A stretch of 64,000 bases of DNA from Streptomyces sp. MMG1121 (GCF_001280015.1 NZ_LGDV01000199.1:1-64000), one strand, 5' to 3'; numbered from the stretch's first letter, positions 15,839-24,841 are shown. Notes: generated by a model not told the origin, from the letters alone. Made by a program: numbers and translations.

Positions 15839-17141
15839 CTGCGGCCTCCCTCTGGGCGGGGATGTGGTGGCGGGTGTGGACGGGACGGACGAGTTCGTTG
15901 GCGGCGAAGCCGACGACGAGCAGGCCGATCATGATGCCGAACGACAGCCCGTACAGCGCCGGGCCGTGCTTCCCGGCGCTCTTCTGCCGGTCGGCGATCC
16001 AGTTGACGATCAGCGGCCCGAGCACGCCTGCCGTGGACCAGGCGGTGAGCAGCCGGCCGTGGATGGCGCCGACCTGGTAGGTGCCGAAGAGGTCCTTCAG
16101 ATAGGCCGGGATCGTCGCGAAGCCGCCGCCGTAGAAGGAGAGGATCACCAGCGCGCACAGCACGAACAGCGGTTTCGACGCGTCCCCGAACAGTGCGATC
16201 AGGAGGTACATCACGGCGCCGACGCCGAGGTAGACACGGTAGATGTTCTTGCGTCCGACGAGGTCGGAGGCGGAGGACCAGCCGATCCGGCCGGCCATGT
16301 TGGCGGCCGACAGCAGCGCGACGAAGCCGGCGGCCGCCGAGGCCGACACCGGGGTGGAGCTGTCCGCGAAGAAGTCCGTGATCATCGGCGCGGCCTTCTC
16401 CAGGATGCCGATGCCGGCGGTCACGTTCATGCACAGGACCACCCACAGGCACCAGAACTGCGGGGTGCGCACGGCGCTGCGCGCGGAGACCTGCGCACCG
16501 CCGACCGCGACGGCGGGCGTCGCGGTGGGTGCCCCGGCGCGCGGCACGCGCACGAGCAGTACGCCGAGCGTCATGAACACGGCGTACGACAGTCCGTGCA
16601 CGAGGAACGCGAGCGCGATACCGGAGTGGCCGGTGCCGAAGGAGTCGAGCATCTGGGCCGACCAGGGCGAGGCGATCAGCGCGCCGCCGCCGAAGCCCAT
16701 GATGGCGATGCCGGTGGCCATGCCGGGCCGGTCGGGGAACCACTTGATCAGGGTGGACACGGGTGAGATGTAGCCGATGCCCAGGCCGATCCCGCCGACG
16801 AAGCCGTAGCCGAGGACGATCAGCCAGTACTGCTTCGTCTCGGCGCCGAGTGCCGAGATCAGGAAGCCGGAGGAGAAGCAGACGAGGGCCACGGTCATCG
16901 CCCAGCGCGGTCCCTTGCGCTCGACGAGCGTGCCGCCGAACGCGGCCGACAGCCCGAGCATCACGATCGCCAGCTGGAAGGGCAGCGCGCTCCGGGTGCC
17001 GTCGAGGTGGAGTGCCGATTCGAGCGGTGGCTTGAACACGCTCCAGGCGTAGGCCTGACCGATGGACAGGTGGACGGAGAGGGCGGCGGGCGGGACGAGC
17101 CAGCGGCTCCAGCCCGGGGGTGCGACAGGGGGGCTGCTCAT
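15813..17141 (-). CDS. MFS transporter, oxalate/formate antiporter (OFA) family, copy 3
   Basis: 442 residues, about 12 membrane helices. IGQAYAWSVFKPPLE in helix 1 is the OFA hallmark, with IKWFPDRPGMATGIAIMGFGGGALI and a conserved DLFGTYQVGAIHGRLLTAWS in the second half. It differs clearly from the two tandem copies and belongs to the better-known OxlT-like branch. Its 3' end overlaps the gene for a 43-residue membrane partner. It is divergent from the formate dehydrogenase operon across a 227-bp region containing two copies of the cluster motif, so uptake and formate oxidation are probably co-controlled. Confidence 0.9.
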   Translation of the reverse strand: MSSPPVAPPGWSRWLVPPAALSVHLSIGQAYAWSVFKPPLESALHLDGTRSALPFQLAIVMLGLSAAFGGTLVERKGPRWAMTVALVCFSSGFLISALGAETKQYWLIVLGYGFVGGIGLGIGYISPVSTLIKWFPDRPGMATGIAIMGFGGGALIASPWSAQMLDSFGTGHSGIALAFLVHGLSYAVFMTLGVLLVRVPRAGAPTATPAVAVGGAQVSARSAVRTPQFWCLWVVLCMNVTAGIGILEKAAPMITDFFADSSTPVSASAAAGFVALLSAANMAGRIGWSSASDLVGRKNIYRVYLGVGAVMYLLIALFGDASKPLFVLCALVILSFYGGGFATIPAYLKDLFGTYQVGAIHGRLLTAWSTAGVLGPLIVNWIADRQKSAGKHGPALYGLSFGIMIGLLVVGFAANELVRPVHTRHHIPAQREAADAQRQQPA

Positions 17142-17184
17142 GGCGCCGGACCGTACGGCGGGGCGCGGGAGTTGGGAAGCGGCC

Positions 17185-17293
17185 TCGTCGACCGTATGTG
17201 ATGAACGGTATGCGGAATGCGGTCAACGGTCGCCGCGCGAACCCTTGCCGCGACCCACTCCATACTGTAGACAATATTTCGTCGACAGGATTC
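17185..17293. promoter_or_regulatory. divergent operator/promoter region between OFA copy 3 and the formate dehydrogenase operon
   Basis: Holds TCGTCGACCGTATGT (17185-17199), CGGTATGC (17206-17213), ACTGTAGACAA (17264-17274, a TGT-N2-ACA palindrome also found before the GntR gene), and TCGTCGACAGGATTC (17279-17293). These echo the oxc promoter element TCGTCGACTGTATGC. The AT-rich CATACTGTAGACAATATTTC around 17261-17280 is a likely core promoter for the rightward operon. Confidence 0.6.
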
Positions 17294-17368
17294 AGCCGTC
17301 GGCCTCTCGGATTCCGGACCCTCCTCCCCCACCTCCGCGGTATCCCTCAAACCGAACGGAGTGCTTCC

Positions 17369-18340
17369 GTGAAAGTCGCAGTTCTCGGCGCCGGAGCCAT
17401 CGGCGCCTACGCCGGTGCCGCGCTCCATCGCGCCGGCGCCGACGTGCACCTCATCGCCCGTGGACCGCATCTCGCGGCCATGAGGCAGCACGGAGTACGG
17501 GTGCTCAGCCCGCGCGGCGACTTCACCGCGCACCCCCGGGCCACCGACGACCCGGCCGACGTCGGCCCGGTGGACTACGTCTTCCTCGGCCTGAAGGCCA
17601 ACGCGTACGCGGCGTGCGGGCCGCTGATCGCGCCGCTGCTGCACGAGCGCACCGCCGTGGTGGCCGCACAGAACGGCATCCCCTGGTGGTACTTCCACCG
17701 GCACGGCGGACCCTACGACGGCCGCCGGCTGCAGAGCGTGGATCCGGACGGCACCGTCAGCGCGGTCCTCGCCCCCGAACGGGCCGTCGGCTGCGTCGTC
17801 TACGCCGCGACCGAGCTCCAATCCCCCGGTGTGGTAAGGCACTTGGAGGGCACCCGGTTCTCCATCGGCGAACCCGACCGGAGCCTGTCGACGCGCTGCC
17901 TGGACTTCGGCGAGGCGATGCGGACCGGCGGTCTGAAGTGCCCGGTGGAGGAGGACCTGCGCGGCGACATCTGGGTGAAGCTGCTCGGGAACATCTCCTT
18001 CAACCCGATCAGCGCCCTGGCCCGCGCCACCATGCGGCAGATGTGCCTGCACGGCGGCACCCGCCTGGTCATCGAGACGATGATGCGCGAGACCCTCTCC
18101 GTCGCCGAGGCCCTCGGCTGCACCGTGGGCGTCTCCGTCGAGCGCAGGCTCGCGGGCGCGGAGCGCGTCGGCGACCACCGCACCTCCACCCTCCAGGACC
18201 TGGAGCGCGGCAAGCCGCTGGAGCTGGACGTGCTGCTCGCGGCCGTCGTCGAGCTCGCGGAGATCACCGGCGTGCAGGTGCCCACGCTGCGCACCGTGCA
18301 CGCGATATCGGACCTGCTCGCCCTGAGGAGCGCCGCATGA
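17369..18340 (+). CDS. 2-dehydropantoate 2-reductase (ApbA/PanE) family oxidoreductase
   Basis: 323 residues from GTG 17369, chosen because the Rossmann motif VKVAVLGAGAIGAYAG must be N-terminal and CGGAG lies about eight bases upstream. The family reduces ketopantoate with NADPH; KANAYAA and GDIWVKLLGNISFNPISAL contain the usual catalytic Lys and Asn region. Because it is the first gene of the formate dehydrogenase operon (its stop overlaps the next ATG) and a pantothenate role is not suggested by neighbours, it more likely reduces or oxidises a small 2-oxo or hydroxy acid linked to C2 metabolism. That is inference only. Confidence 0.82.
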   Translation: MKVAVLGAGAIGAYAGAALHRAGADVHLIARGPHLAAMRQHGVRVLSPRGDFTAHPRATDDPADVGPVDYVFLGLKANAYAACGPLIAPLLHERTAVVAAQNGIPWWYFHRHGGPYDGRRLQSVDPDGTVSAVLAPERAVGCVVYAATELQSPGVVRHLEGTRFSIGEPDRSLSTRCLDFGEAMRTGGLKCPVEEDLRGDIWVKLLGNISFNPISALARATMRQMCLHGGTRLVIETMMRETLSVAEALGCTVGVSVERRLAGAERVGDHRTSTLQDLERGKPLELDVLLAAVVELAEITGVQVPTLRTVHAISDLLALRSAA

Positions 18341-20256
18341 GGACACGGCAGCCGAAGACCTACAGCCGGCTCACCCACCCGCTGGTGCGCGACTGCCGCG
18401 ACGAGCCGCTGCGGCCGGCGAGCTGGCAGGAGGCGCTGGACCGGGCGGCCCGGGGGCTCGCCCGCCACCGGGACGCGTTCGGCATGTTCTCCTGCGCCCG
18501 CGCCACCAACGAGACGAACTACGTGGCCCAGAAGTTCGCCCGGGTCGTGATGGGCACCAACAACGTCGACTCCTGCAACCGGACCTGTCACGCCCCGAGC
18601 GTCGCGGGTCTGTCGGCCGCGTTCGGCTCCGGCGGCGGCACCTCGTCGTACGAGGAGATCGAGCACACCGACGTGATCGTGATGTGGGGCTCCAACGCCC
18701 GGTTCGCGCATCCGATCTTCTTCCAGCACGTACTGAAAGGGATCAGGAACGGCGCCCGGATGTACGCGGTCGATCCGCGCCGCACGTCCACCGCCCAGTG
18801 GGCGGAGGGCTGGCTCGGGCTGAACGTCGGCACCGACATCCCGATGGCGCACGCGATCGGCCGCGAGATCATCCGGACCGGCCTGGTCAACGAGGCGTTC
18901 GTCGAGCGGGCGACCACCGGATTCGAGGAGTACCGCGAGCTGGTCGAGCCCTGGACGCTGACGCTCGCCGAGAAGGTGACCGGCGTACCGGCCCGAGCGA
19001 TCCGGGAGTTGGCGCATGCCTACGCCCGCGCCGAGCGCGCGCAGCTGTGCTGGACGCTCGGCATCACCGAGCACCACAACGGCACCGACAACGTCCGCGC
19101 GCTGATCAACCTGTCCCTGCTCACCGGCCACGTGGGCCGCTACGGCTCCGGGCTCCAGCCACTGCGCGGGCAGAACAACGTGCAGGGCGGAGGCGACATG
19201 GGCGCGATCCCGAACCGGCTGCCCGGCTTCCAGGACATCCTCGACGCGGATGTGCGGCTGAAGTTCGAGTCGGCGTGGGACACCGTCATCCAGCCGCACT
19301 ACGGGCTGACCCTGACGGAGATGTTCGAGGCGTTGGAGGAGGGCTCGCTGCGGGCCGTGTACTGCATCGGCGAGAACCCGGCCCAGTCGGAGGCCGACGG
19401 CGAGCAGGCCGTACGGCGCCTCAAGGCGCTGGACTTCCTCGTCGTACAGGACATCTTCCTCACCAGGACGGCCGAGTTGGCGGACGTCGTGCTGCCGGCC
19501 AGCGCCGGATGGGCGGAGACGGAGGGGACGACCACCAACAGCGAGCGGCGGGTGCAGCGGGTGCGGCGGGCCGTGACCCCGCCCGGTGAGGCCCGCGAGG
19601 ACATCGACATCATCTGCGAGCTGGCGGCCCGCCTCGGCCACGACTGGAAGTACGCCGACGCCGAGACCGTCTGGAACGAGCTGCGGTCGGTCTCCCCGGA
19701 CCACTACGGGATGACGTACGAGCGGCTGGAGGAGCACCGGGGCATCCAGTGGCCCTGCCCGAGCACCCAGCGGCTCGAACCGACCTATCTGCACCGCAGG
19801 TTGTGGGAGACCGATCCCGGTCGGCGGGGGACGCCGGCGCCGTTCGGGCTGGTGCCGCACGATCCGCCGGTGGACCTGACCGACGAGACGTACCCGATCC
19901 GGCTCACCACCGGGCGGCGCCTGGACTCGTACAACACCGGTGTGCAGAGCGGCGGTTTCGCCTCGCCGCTGCGCCGCGGCGAGTACGTCGAGCTGTGCCC
20001 GGAGGACGCCGAACGGTACGGGGTCGTGGCCGGCGAGGAGGTCCGGGTGTCCTCGCGGCGCGGATCGGTGCTGGCGCCGGTGTGGATCGACACCGCGCTC
20101 CGGCCTGGCCTGGCCTTCATGACCATGCACTTTCCCGACGAGGTCGACACCAACCAGCTGACGATCGAGGCCAATTGCCCGATCGCGGGGACGGCGGAGT
20201 TCAAGGCGTCGGCGATCCGCATCGACAGGCTCCCGGCCACGACGCATGTGAGGTGA
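18337..20256 (+). CDS. formate dehydrogenase alpha, catalytic molybdopterin part only (N-terminal Fe-S domains on a separate gene)
   Basis: 639 residues. It begins right where a normal alpha chain continues after its first [4Fe-4S] domain (KTYSRLTHPLV ... ASWQEALD). Cys84 in NNVDSCNRTCHAPSVAGL is the Mo/W ligand where E. coli FDH-H has selenocysteine, followed by HAPS. GSNARFAHPIFFQ, LQPLRGQNNVQGGGDMG and the C-terminal MGD-binding barrel (TTGRRLDSYNTG ... IAGTAEFKASAIRI) are present. The usual CxxCxxxC domain is missing here and is found at the end of the gene at 22081-22941. Starts at ATG 18337 overlapping the previous stop. Expected reaction: formate to CO2 with electrons passed to NAD through the other subunits. 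Confidence 0.9.
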   Translation: MRTRQPKTYSRLTHPLVRDCRDEPLRPASWQEALDRAARGLARHRDAFGMFSCARATNETNYVAQKFARVVMGTNNVDSCNRTCHAPSVAGLSAAFGSGGGTSSYEEIEHTDVIVMWGSNARFAHPIFFQHVLKGIRNGARMYAVDPRRTSTAQWAEGWLGLNVGTDIPMAHAIGREIIRTGLVNEAFVERATTGFEEYRELVEPWTLTLAEKVTGVPARAIRELAHAYARAERAQLCWTLGITEHHNGTDNVRALINLSLLTGHVGRYGSGLQPLRGQNNVQGGGDMGAIPNRLPGFQDILDADVRLKFESAWDTVIQPHYGLTLTEMFEALEEGSLRAVYCIGENPAQSEADGEQAVRRLKALDFLVVQDIFLTRTAELADVVLPASAGWAETEGTTTNSERRVQRVRRAVTPPGEAREDIDIICELAARLGHDWKYADAETVWNELRSVSPDHYGMTYERLEEHRGIQWPCPSTQRLEPTYLHRRLWETDPGRRGTPAPFGLVPHDPPVDLTDETYPIRLTTGRRLDSYNTGVQSGGFASPLRRGEYVELCPEDAERYGVVAGEEVRVSSRRGSVLAPVWIDTALRPGLAFMTMHFPDEVDTNQLTIEANCPIAGTAEFKASAIRIDRLPATTHVR

Positions 20257-20260
20257 GGGC

Positions 20261-22084
20261 ATGGATCTGCGCTTCGGCGACAGCAAGCCGACGGACGAGG
20301 AACGGGCGGCCGTGGAAGCCCTGTTGGGACCGCCGGAGTCCTCCTGGGAGGGCGCCGACCGCACGGATGCCGACCTGAGGTGGGCGCGCGGCGGCCGGGC
20401 GGCCCGCGACCGGCGCGATCTGCTGCTGCCGGGGCTGCACGCCCTGAGCGACCGTGTCGGCTGGATCAGTGAGGGCGGCCTCGGCTATCTGTGCCGCAGG
20501 CTGACCGTGCCGCCGGCCGAGGCGTACGGCGTGGCGACCTTCTACGCCATGTTCTCGCTCCGCCCGCGCCCCGCGACGGTCCTGCACGTGTGCACCGACC
20601 TGGCCTGTGCGGCGGCCGGCGCGGACGCGCTGTGCGCCGGGGCCACGGCGCGGCTGGGCCCGGACAGCGGGGTGAGCGTCGAACGCAGCCCCTGTCTGGG
20701 CCTGTGCGAACGGGCCCCGGCCGCGCTCGCGATCCGGGCGGGCGAGCAGGTGCGCACGGCCGTGGCGGCGCCCGCGTCCGTGGACTCGGCCGTGCGCACG
20801 GCGAGCGCACCGGACGCGGCGGACGAGGAACCCCCGGCCGTGGCGGCGGTGCCGCAGGCGGGGGACGCGACACTGATGCTGCTGGGCCGCGTCGGCGTGG
20901 TCGATGCGGCCTCACTGGACGACTACCGGGCACACGGCGGATACACGGCACTGCGCCGGGCCTTCGAGCTGGGGCCCGCCGGGGTGATCCGCGAGGTGAC
21001 CGACTCGGGTCTGGTGGGGCGCGGCGGAGCCGCCTTCCCCACGGGTCGCAAGTGGCAGGCCACGGCGTCCCAGCCCGACCACCCGCACTATCTCGTCTGC
21101 AACGCCGACGAATCCGAGCCGGGCACCTTCAAGGACCGCGTGCTCATGGAGGGCGACCCGTACGCGCTGGTCGAGGCGATGACCATCGCGGCGTACGCCA
21201 CCGGCGCCCACCAGGGCTACCTGTATCTGCGCGGCGAGTACCCGCGCGCCCTGCGCCGCCTGGAGCATGCGATCGCGCAGGCACGCGCGCGTGGCTTCCT
21301 CGGGGACGACGTCCTCGGTCAGGGCTACGCCTTCGACATCGAGATCCGGCGGGGCGCGGGAGCGTACATCTGCGGTGAGGAGACCGCCCTGTTCAACTCG
21401 ATCGAGGGGTACCGGGGCGAGCCGCGCACCAAGCCGCCGTTCCCGGTGGAGAAGGGGCTGTTTGGCAGGCCCACGGTCGAGAACAACGTGGAGACGCTGG
21501 TCAACGTGTTGCCGATCCTGACGCGGGGCGCCCCGGCGTACGCGGCGATCGGCACGGAGCGCTCCACCGGGCCGAAGCTGTTCTGCGTCTCGGGCAGCGT
21601 GGCCCGCCCGGGCGTGTACGAGCTGCCGTTCGGGGCGACGCTCGGCGAACTGCTGAGCCTGGCCGGAGCGCGGGACGGGCTGCGGGCGGTACTGCTCGGC
21701 GGCGCGGCCGGCGGATTCGTGCGACCCGACGAGCTGGACATCCCGCTGACCTTCGAGGGCACCAGGGAAGCCGGCACGACACTCGGCTCCGGTGTGGTCA
21801 TGGCGTTCGACGCCACCGTGCCGCTGCCCCGGCTGCTGCTGCGCATCGCCGAGTTCTTCCGGGAGGAGTCCTGCGGGCAGTGCGTGCCGTGCCGGGTCGG
21901 CACCGTCCGCCAGGAGGAGGCGCTGCGCCGGATCGCCGAGCGCACCGGAGCCGCGGCCGCCGACGACATCGCGCTGCTGCGGGAGATCGGCCGGGCGATG
22001 CGGGACGCCTCGATCTGCGGTCTGGGGCAGACCGCGTGGAACGCCGTGGAATCCGCCATCGACCGTCTGGGGGCGTACGCATGA
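20261..22084 (+). CDS. formate dehydrogenase diaphorase subunit, NuoE-NuoF fusion
   Basis: 607 residues. Residues 1-160 are NuoE/FdsG-like with a thioredoxin-fold [2Fe-2S] site (Cys111, Cys116, Cys145, Cys149). After a linker of about 45 alanine/proline-rich residues comes a NuoF/FdsB-like part: FMN/NADH site GLVGRGGAAFPTGRKW, NADESEPGTFKDR, GAGAYICGEETAL, and a [4Fe-4S] site SCGQCVPC with a later Cys in SICGLGQ. It moves electrons from the Fe-S chain to NAD. The fusion replaces two separate genes of Rhodobacter/Cupriavidus-type enzymes. Four bp after the catalytic gene; its stop overlaps the next ATG. Confidence 0.92.
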   Translation: MDLRFGDSKPTDEERAAVEALLGPPESSWEGADRTDADLRWARGGRAARDRRDLLLPGLHALSDRVGWISEGGLGYLCRRLTVPPAEAYGVATFYAMFSLRPRPATVLHVCTDLACAAAGADALCAGATARLGPDSGVSVERSPCLGLCERAPAALAIRAGEQVRTAVAAPASVDSAVRTASAPDAADEEPPAVAAVPQAGDATLMLLGRVGVVDAASLDDYRAHGGYTALRRAFELGPAGVIREVTDSGLVGRGGAAFPTGRKWQATASQPDHPHYLVCNADESEPGTFKDRVLMEGDPYALVEAMTIAAYATGAHQGYLYLRGEYPRALRRLEHAIAQARARGFLGDDVLGQGYAFDIEIRRGAGAYICGEETALFNSIEGYRGEPRTKPPFPVEKGLFGRPTVENNVETLVNVLPILTRGAPAYAAIGTERSTGPKLFCVSGSVARPGVYELPFGATLGELLSLAGARDGLRAVLLGGAAGGFVRPDELDIPLTFEGTREAGTTLGSGVVMAFDATVPLPRLLLRIAEFFREESCGQCVPCRVGTVRQEEALRRIAERTGAAAADDIALLREIGRAMRDASICGLGQTAWNAVESAIDRLGAYA

Positions 22085-22941
22085 CCGTCACACCGCTCGG
22101 GATCCCCCGCCGGCTGCTGGAGTTCACGATCGACGGCGCACCGGTCCGGGTGCCGGAGGGCTCCACCGTGCTGGACGCCTGCCGGGCCGCGGGCAAGGAC
22201 ATCCCCACCCTGTGCGAGGGCGACACGCTGCGGCCGAAGAACGCCTGCCGGCTGTGCGTGGTGGACGTGACGGGGTCGCGGACGCTGGTGCCGGCCTGCT
22301 CCCGCGAGGCCGAGCCCGGGATGGAGGTGCGCACGGACAGCGAACGGGCCCGGCACAGCCGCAGGATCGTCCTGGAGCTGCTCGCCTCCTCGGTCGACCT
22401 GTCGACCACCCCGCGGGCCGCCGAGTGGATCAAGGAGTACGGCGCGAAGCCGGACCGTTTCGGCCCCGACGCGGCCCGGCTGAACGAGGAACCGAAGGTC
22501 GACAACGACCTGTACGTACGCGACTACGACAAGTGCATCCTGTGCTACAAGTGCGTCGACGCCTGCGGCGACCAGTGGCAGAACTCCTTCGCGATCTCGG
22601 TGGCCGGGCGGGGTTTCGACGCGCGGATCGCCGTGGAGCACGACGCCCCGCTGACCGATTCGGCCTGCGTGTACTGCGGGAACTGCGTCGAGGTGTGCCC
22701 GACCGGGGCGCTGTCGCCGCGCACCGAGTTCGACATGCGGGCGGCCGGCACGTGGGACGAGTCGCGGCAGACGGAGACGGCCACGGTGTGCGCGTACTGC
22801 GGAGTGGGCTGCACCCTCACGCTCCATGTGCAGGACAATGAGATCGTGAAGGTCACCTCTCCGCACGACAACCCGGTGACCCACGGCAATCTCTGCATCA
22901 AGGGCCGTTTCGGCTACCAGCACGTACAGAACCGGGGCTGA
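22081..22941 (+). CDS. formate dehydrogenase alpha, detached N-terminal iron-sulfur part
   Basis: 286 residues with, in order, a plant-type [2Fe-2S] domain (Cys45, Cys56, Cys59, Cys73), a double-cluster ferredoxin domain (Cys152/155/158/162 and Cys196/199/202/206), and finally the molybdopterin [4Fe-4S] motif Cys237-x2-Cys240-x3-Cys244-x27-Cys272 ending LCIKGRFGYQHV. This last module normally sits at the start of the catalytic chain, and the protein stops exactly where the gene at 18337 takes up the alpha sequence. Adding the two gives about 925 residues, the length of an intact FdsA-type subunit. The ATG overlaps the preceding stop. Confidence 0.9.
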   Translation: MTVTPLGIPRRLLEFTIDGAPVRVPEGSTVLDACRAAGKDIPTLCEGDTLRPKNACRLCVVDVTGSRTLVPACSREAEPGMEVRTDSERARHSRRIVLELLASSVDLSTTPRAAEWIKEYGAKPDRFGPDAARLNEEPKVDNDLYVRDYDKCILCYKCVDACGDQWQNSFAISVAGRGFDARIAVEHDAPLTDSACVYCGNCVEVCPTGALSPRTEFDMRAAGTWDESRQTETATVCAYCGVGCTLTLHVQDNEIVKVTSPHDNPVTHGNLCIKGRFGYQHVQNRG

Positions 22942-22948
22942 TCAGGAC

Positions 22949-23797
22949 ATGGGACGAGTCACGGAACGACGCAAGGTGCTTCGCATCCGGGACGGGGCGG
23001 TCTCCACCCGACCGGACACGCTCGTCGCCGAGGAACCTCTGGAGATCCGGCTCAACGGAAAACCCCTCGCGATCACCATGCGCACCCCGGGCGACGACTT
23101 CGCGCTGGCGGCCGGTTTCCTGGTGAGCGAGGGCGTACTGGCCACCGCGCACGATCTGCGGAACATCGTCTACTGCGCGGGGGCCACCGCAGACGGCTCG
23201 AACACCTACAACGTGGTCGACGTGAAGACCGCGCCCGGCGTCAGCCTCCCGGACTTCACCCTGGAGCGGAACGTCTACACGTCCTCCTCGTGCGGCCTGT
23301 GCGGCAAGGCCAGCCTGGACGCCGTGCGTACGACCGCGCGCTTCCCGATCGCCGACACTCCCCCGGTCCGGGTCACCCCCGAGCTGCTGGCGTGCCTCCC
23401 CGACCGGCTGCGGGCGGCCCAGCGGGTGTTCGACCGGACCGGGGGTCTGCACGCGGCGGCCCTGTTCACCGAGGACGGCGAGCTGCTGGACATACGGGAG
23501 GACGTGGGCCGGCACAACGCGGTGGACAAACTGGTCGGGCGGGCGCTCCAGAACGGCGATCTGCCGCTGTCCCGGACGATTCTGCTGGTCTCCGGCCGGG
23601 CCTCGTTCGAGCTGGCGCAGAAGGCGGTGATGGCGGCCATCCCGGTGCTGGCGGCGGTGTCGGCGCCCTCGTCGCTCGCGGTGGACCTGGCCGCCGAGAC
23701 GGGGCTGACCCTGGTGGGTTTCCTGCGGGGCAGCTCGATGAACGTGTACGCGGGCGAGGACCGCGTCGCCCTGCGAGAGGCGGCCGCCCGGGGCTGA
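22949..23797 (+). CDS. fdhD: formate dehydrogenase accessory sulfurtransferase FdhD
   Basis: 282 residues, usual length. The LNGKPLAITMRTPGDDFALAAGFLVSEG region and the CxxC pair Cys115/Cys118 in SSSCGLCGK are diagnostic, with the glycine-rich LHAAALF ... REDVGRHNAVDKL core and SGRASFELAQKA. FdhD passes sulfur from a cysteine desulfurase to the molybdenum cofactor of formate dehydrogenase. It ends the operon seven bp after the Fe-S subunit. Its presence here supports the assignment of the three preceding genes as a true formate dehydrogenase rather than another molybdoenzyme. Confidence 0.95.
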   Translation: MGRVTERRKVLRIRDGAVSTRPDTLVAEEPLEIRLNGKPLAITMRTPGDDFALAAGFLVSEGVLATAHDLRNIVYCAGATADGSNTYNVVDVKTAPGVSLPDFTLERNVYTSSSCGLCGKASLDAVRTTARFPIADTPPVRVTPELLACLPDRLRAAQRVFDRTGGLHAAALFTEDGELLDIREDVGRHNAVDKLVGRALQNGDLPLSRTILLVSGRASFELAQKAVMAAIPVLAAVSAPSSLAVDLAAETGLTLVGFLRGSSMNVYAGEDRVALREAAARG

Positions 23798-23999
23798 GGC
23801 CGATTCCCCGCGACACGGCGGCGGGGCCCCGCCCGGCGGGGAGCGCCCCCTGCGCCACGGGGCCCCGCCTCAACCCCTCGGCATCGCCCCCCTCGGCCAC
23901 CCGCCACGCGGCCCTCGGCCACCGCCGGGCGCCCCTCGGCCACCGCCGGGTGCCCCCGTCACCGGCGGCACGCCTCAGCCGCCTCAGCCGCCTCAGCCG
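23798..23999. repeat. GC-rich hairpins and short tandem repeats between fdhD and the LysR gene
   Basis: Just after fdhD, GCGGGGCCCCGC (23821-23832) and a second GGGGCCCCGCC copy near 23859 can form strong hairpins, a likely terminator. From about 23874 to 23955 a CCCTCGGCCACCGCCGGG-like unit is repeated about four times. CCTCAGCCG is repeated exactly three times at 23973-23999, and each copy holds an in-frame TGA for the convergent LysR gene. Confidence 0.7.
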
Positions 24000-24841
24000 C
24001 CTCCCGTCACCCCGTCCGCCCCCGCGCACGTCACCGCCGCCGCTGCCTCGGCGAAGGCCGTGATCAGGGCTGAGGCCCGGCCGGCCGCCCAGGCCAGCAG
24101 TACCTGGTCGGGTTCGGCGTCGGTGACCGGGACGTAGCCGATGTCCGGGCGGGAGTACTGCTCGGCGACGGAGCGCGGCACGAGTGTGATGCCGGTGCCC
24201 GCCGCCACGCACTCGAACTTCTCCTCGATGGTGCGGATCGGCAGTTCGCCCGGCCGGGGGTCGGCGTACCTCAGCCACCGCTCGCCGTCGAGGTCGGCGA
24301 GGGACAGCTCCTGTTTCCCGGCGAGCCGGTGATCGCCGGGGAGCATGGCCACCCGGGTCTCGCTGTACAGGGGCCGCAACTGCAGTCCGTCCTCCCGCAC
24401 CGGGCGTCGTACGAAGGCGACGTCGATGGTGCCGTCGAGGACCAGCCGTTCCTGGTCGTCCCACTCGATGCGGCGAGCGGTGCGCTCCACGTCCGGGTAC
24501 GCCGCCGCGAAGGCCCGCAGGGCGGGGGTGACGACGACGCCGGCGCGGAAGCCGACGAGCAGCCGCCGGCGCCCGCCTGCGGCGCGTTGCACGCGACGCC
24601 GGGTGCCGTCGGCCGCCGTGAGCAACTGCCGCGCTTCGTCGAGGAGTTGGGTTCCAGCGTCGGTCAACGTCACGCCGTGGGCGCCGCGTACGAACAGGTC
24701 GGCACCCAAGTCCTTCTCCAGGGCGCGGACCTGACGGCTGAGGACCGGCTGGGTGATGTGCAGACGCTCGGCGGCGCGGCCGAAGTGGAGCAGTTCGGCG
24801 ACCGCCACGAAGTAGCGGACCTTGCGCAGATCCAGGTCCAT
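23993..24841 (-). CDS. LysR-family transcriptional regulator
   Basis: 282 residues from ATG 24841 (MDLDLRKVRYFVAVAELLHFGRAAERLHITQPVLSRQ), a standard LysR start; a longer frame to 25504 is a shadow. The N-terminal helix-turn-helix covers about 1-65 and the substrate domain follows from about 90. The C-terminus is short and alanine-rich (AEAAAAVTCAGADGVTGGG). It is divergent from the SDR gene at 24969, its likely target, with 127 bp between. The stop lies in a 9-bp tandem repeat that supplies further in-frame stops. Confidence 0.88.
   Translation of the reverse strand: MDLDLRKVRYFVAVAELLHFGRAAERLHITQPVLSRQVRALEKDLGADLFVRGAHGVTLTDAGTQLLDEARQLLTAADGTRRRVQRAAGGRRRLLVGFRAGVVVTPALRAFAAAYPDVERTARRIEWDDQERLVLDGTIDVAFVRRPVREDGLQLRPLYSETRVAMLPGDHRLAGKQELSLADLDGERWLRYADPRPGELPIRTIEEKFECVAAGTGITLVPRSVAEQYSRPDIGYVPVTDAEPDQVLLAWAAGRASALITAFAEAAAAVTCAGADGVTGGG

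Noticed and set aside
23874..23955. CRISPR array
   Set aside because: The repeats are short, contiguous and without unique spacers; it is a simple tandem repeat.
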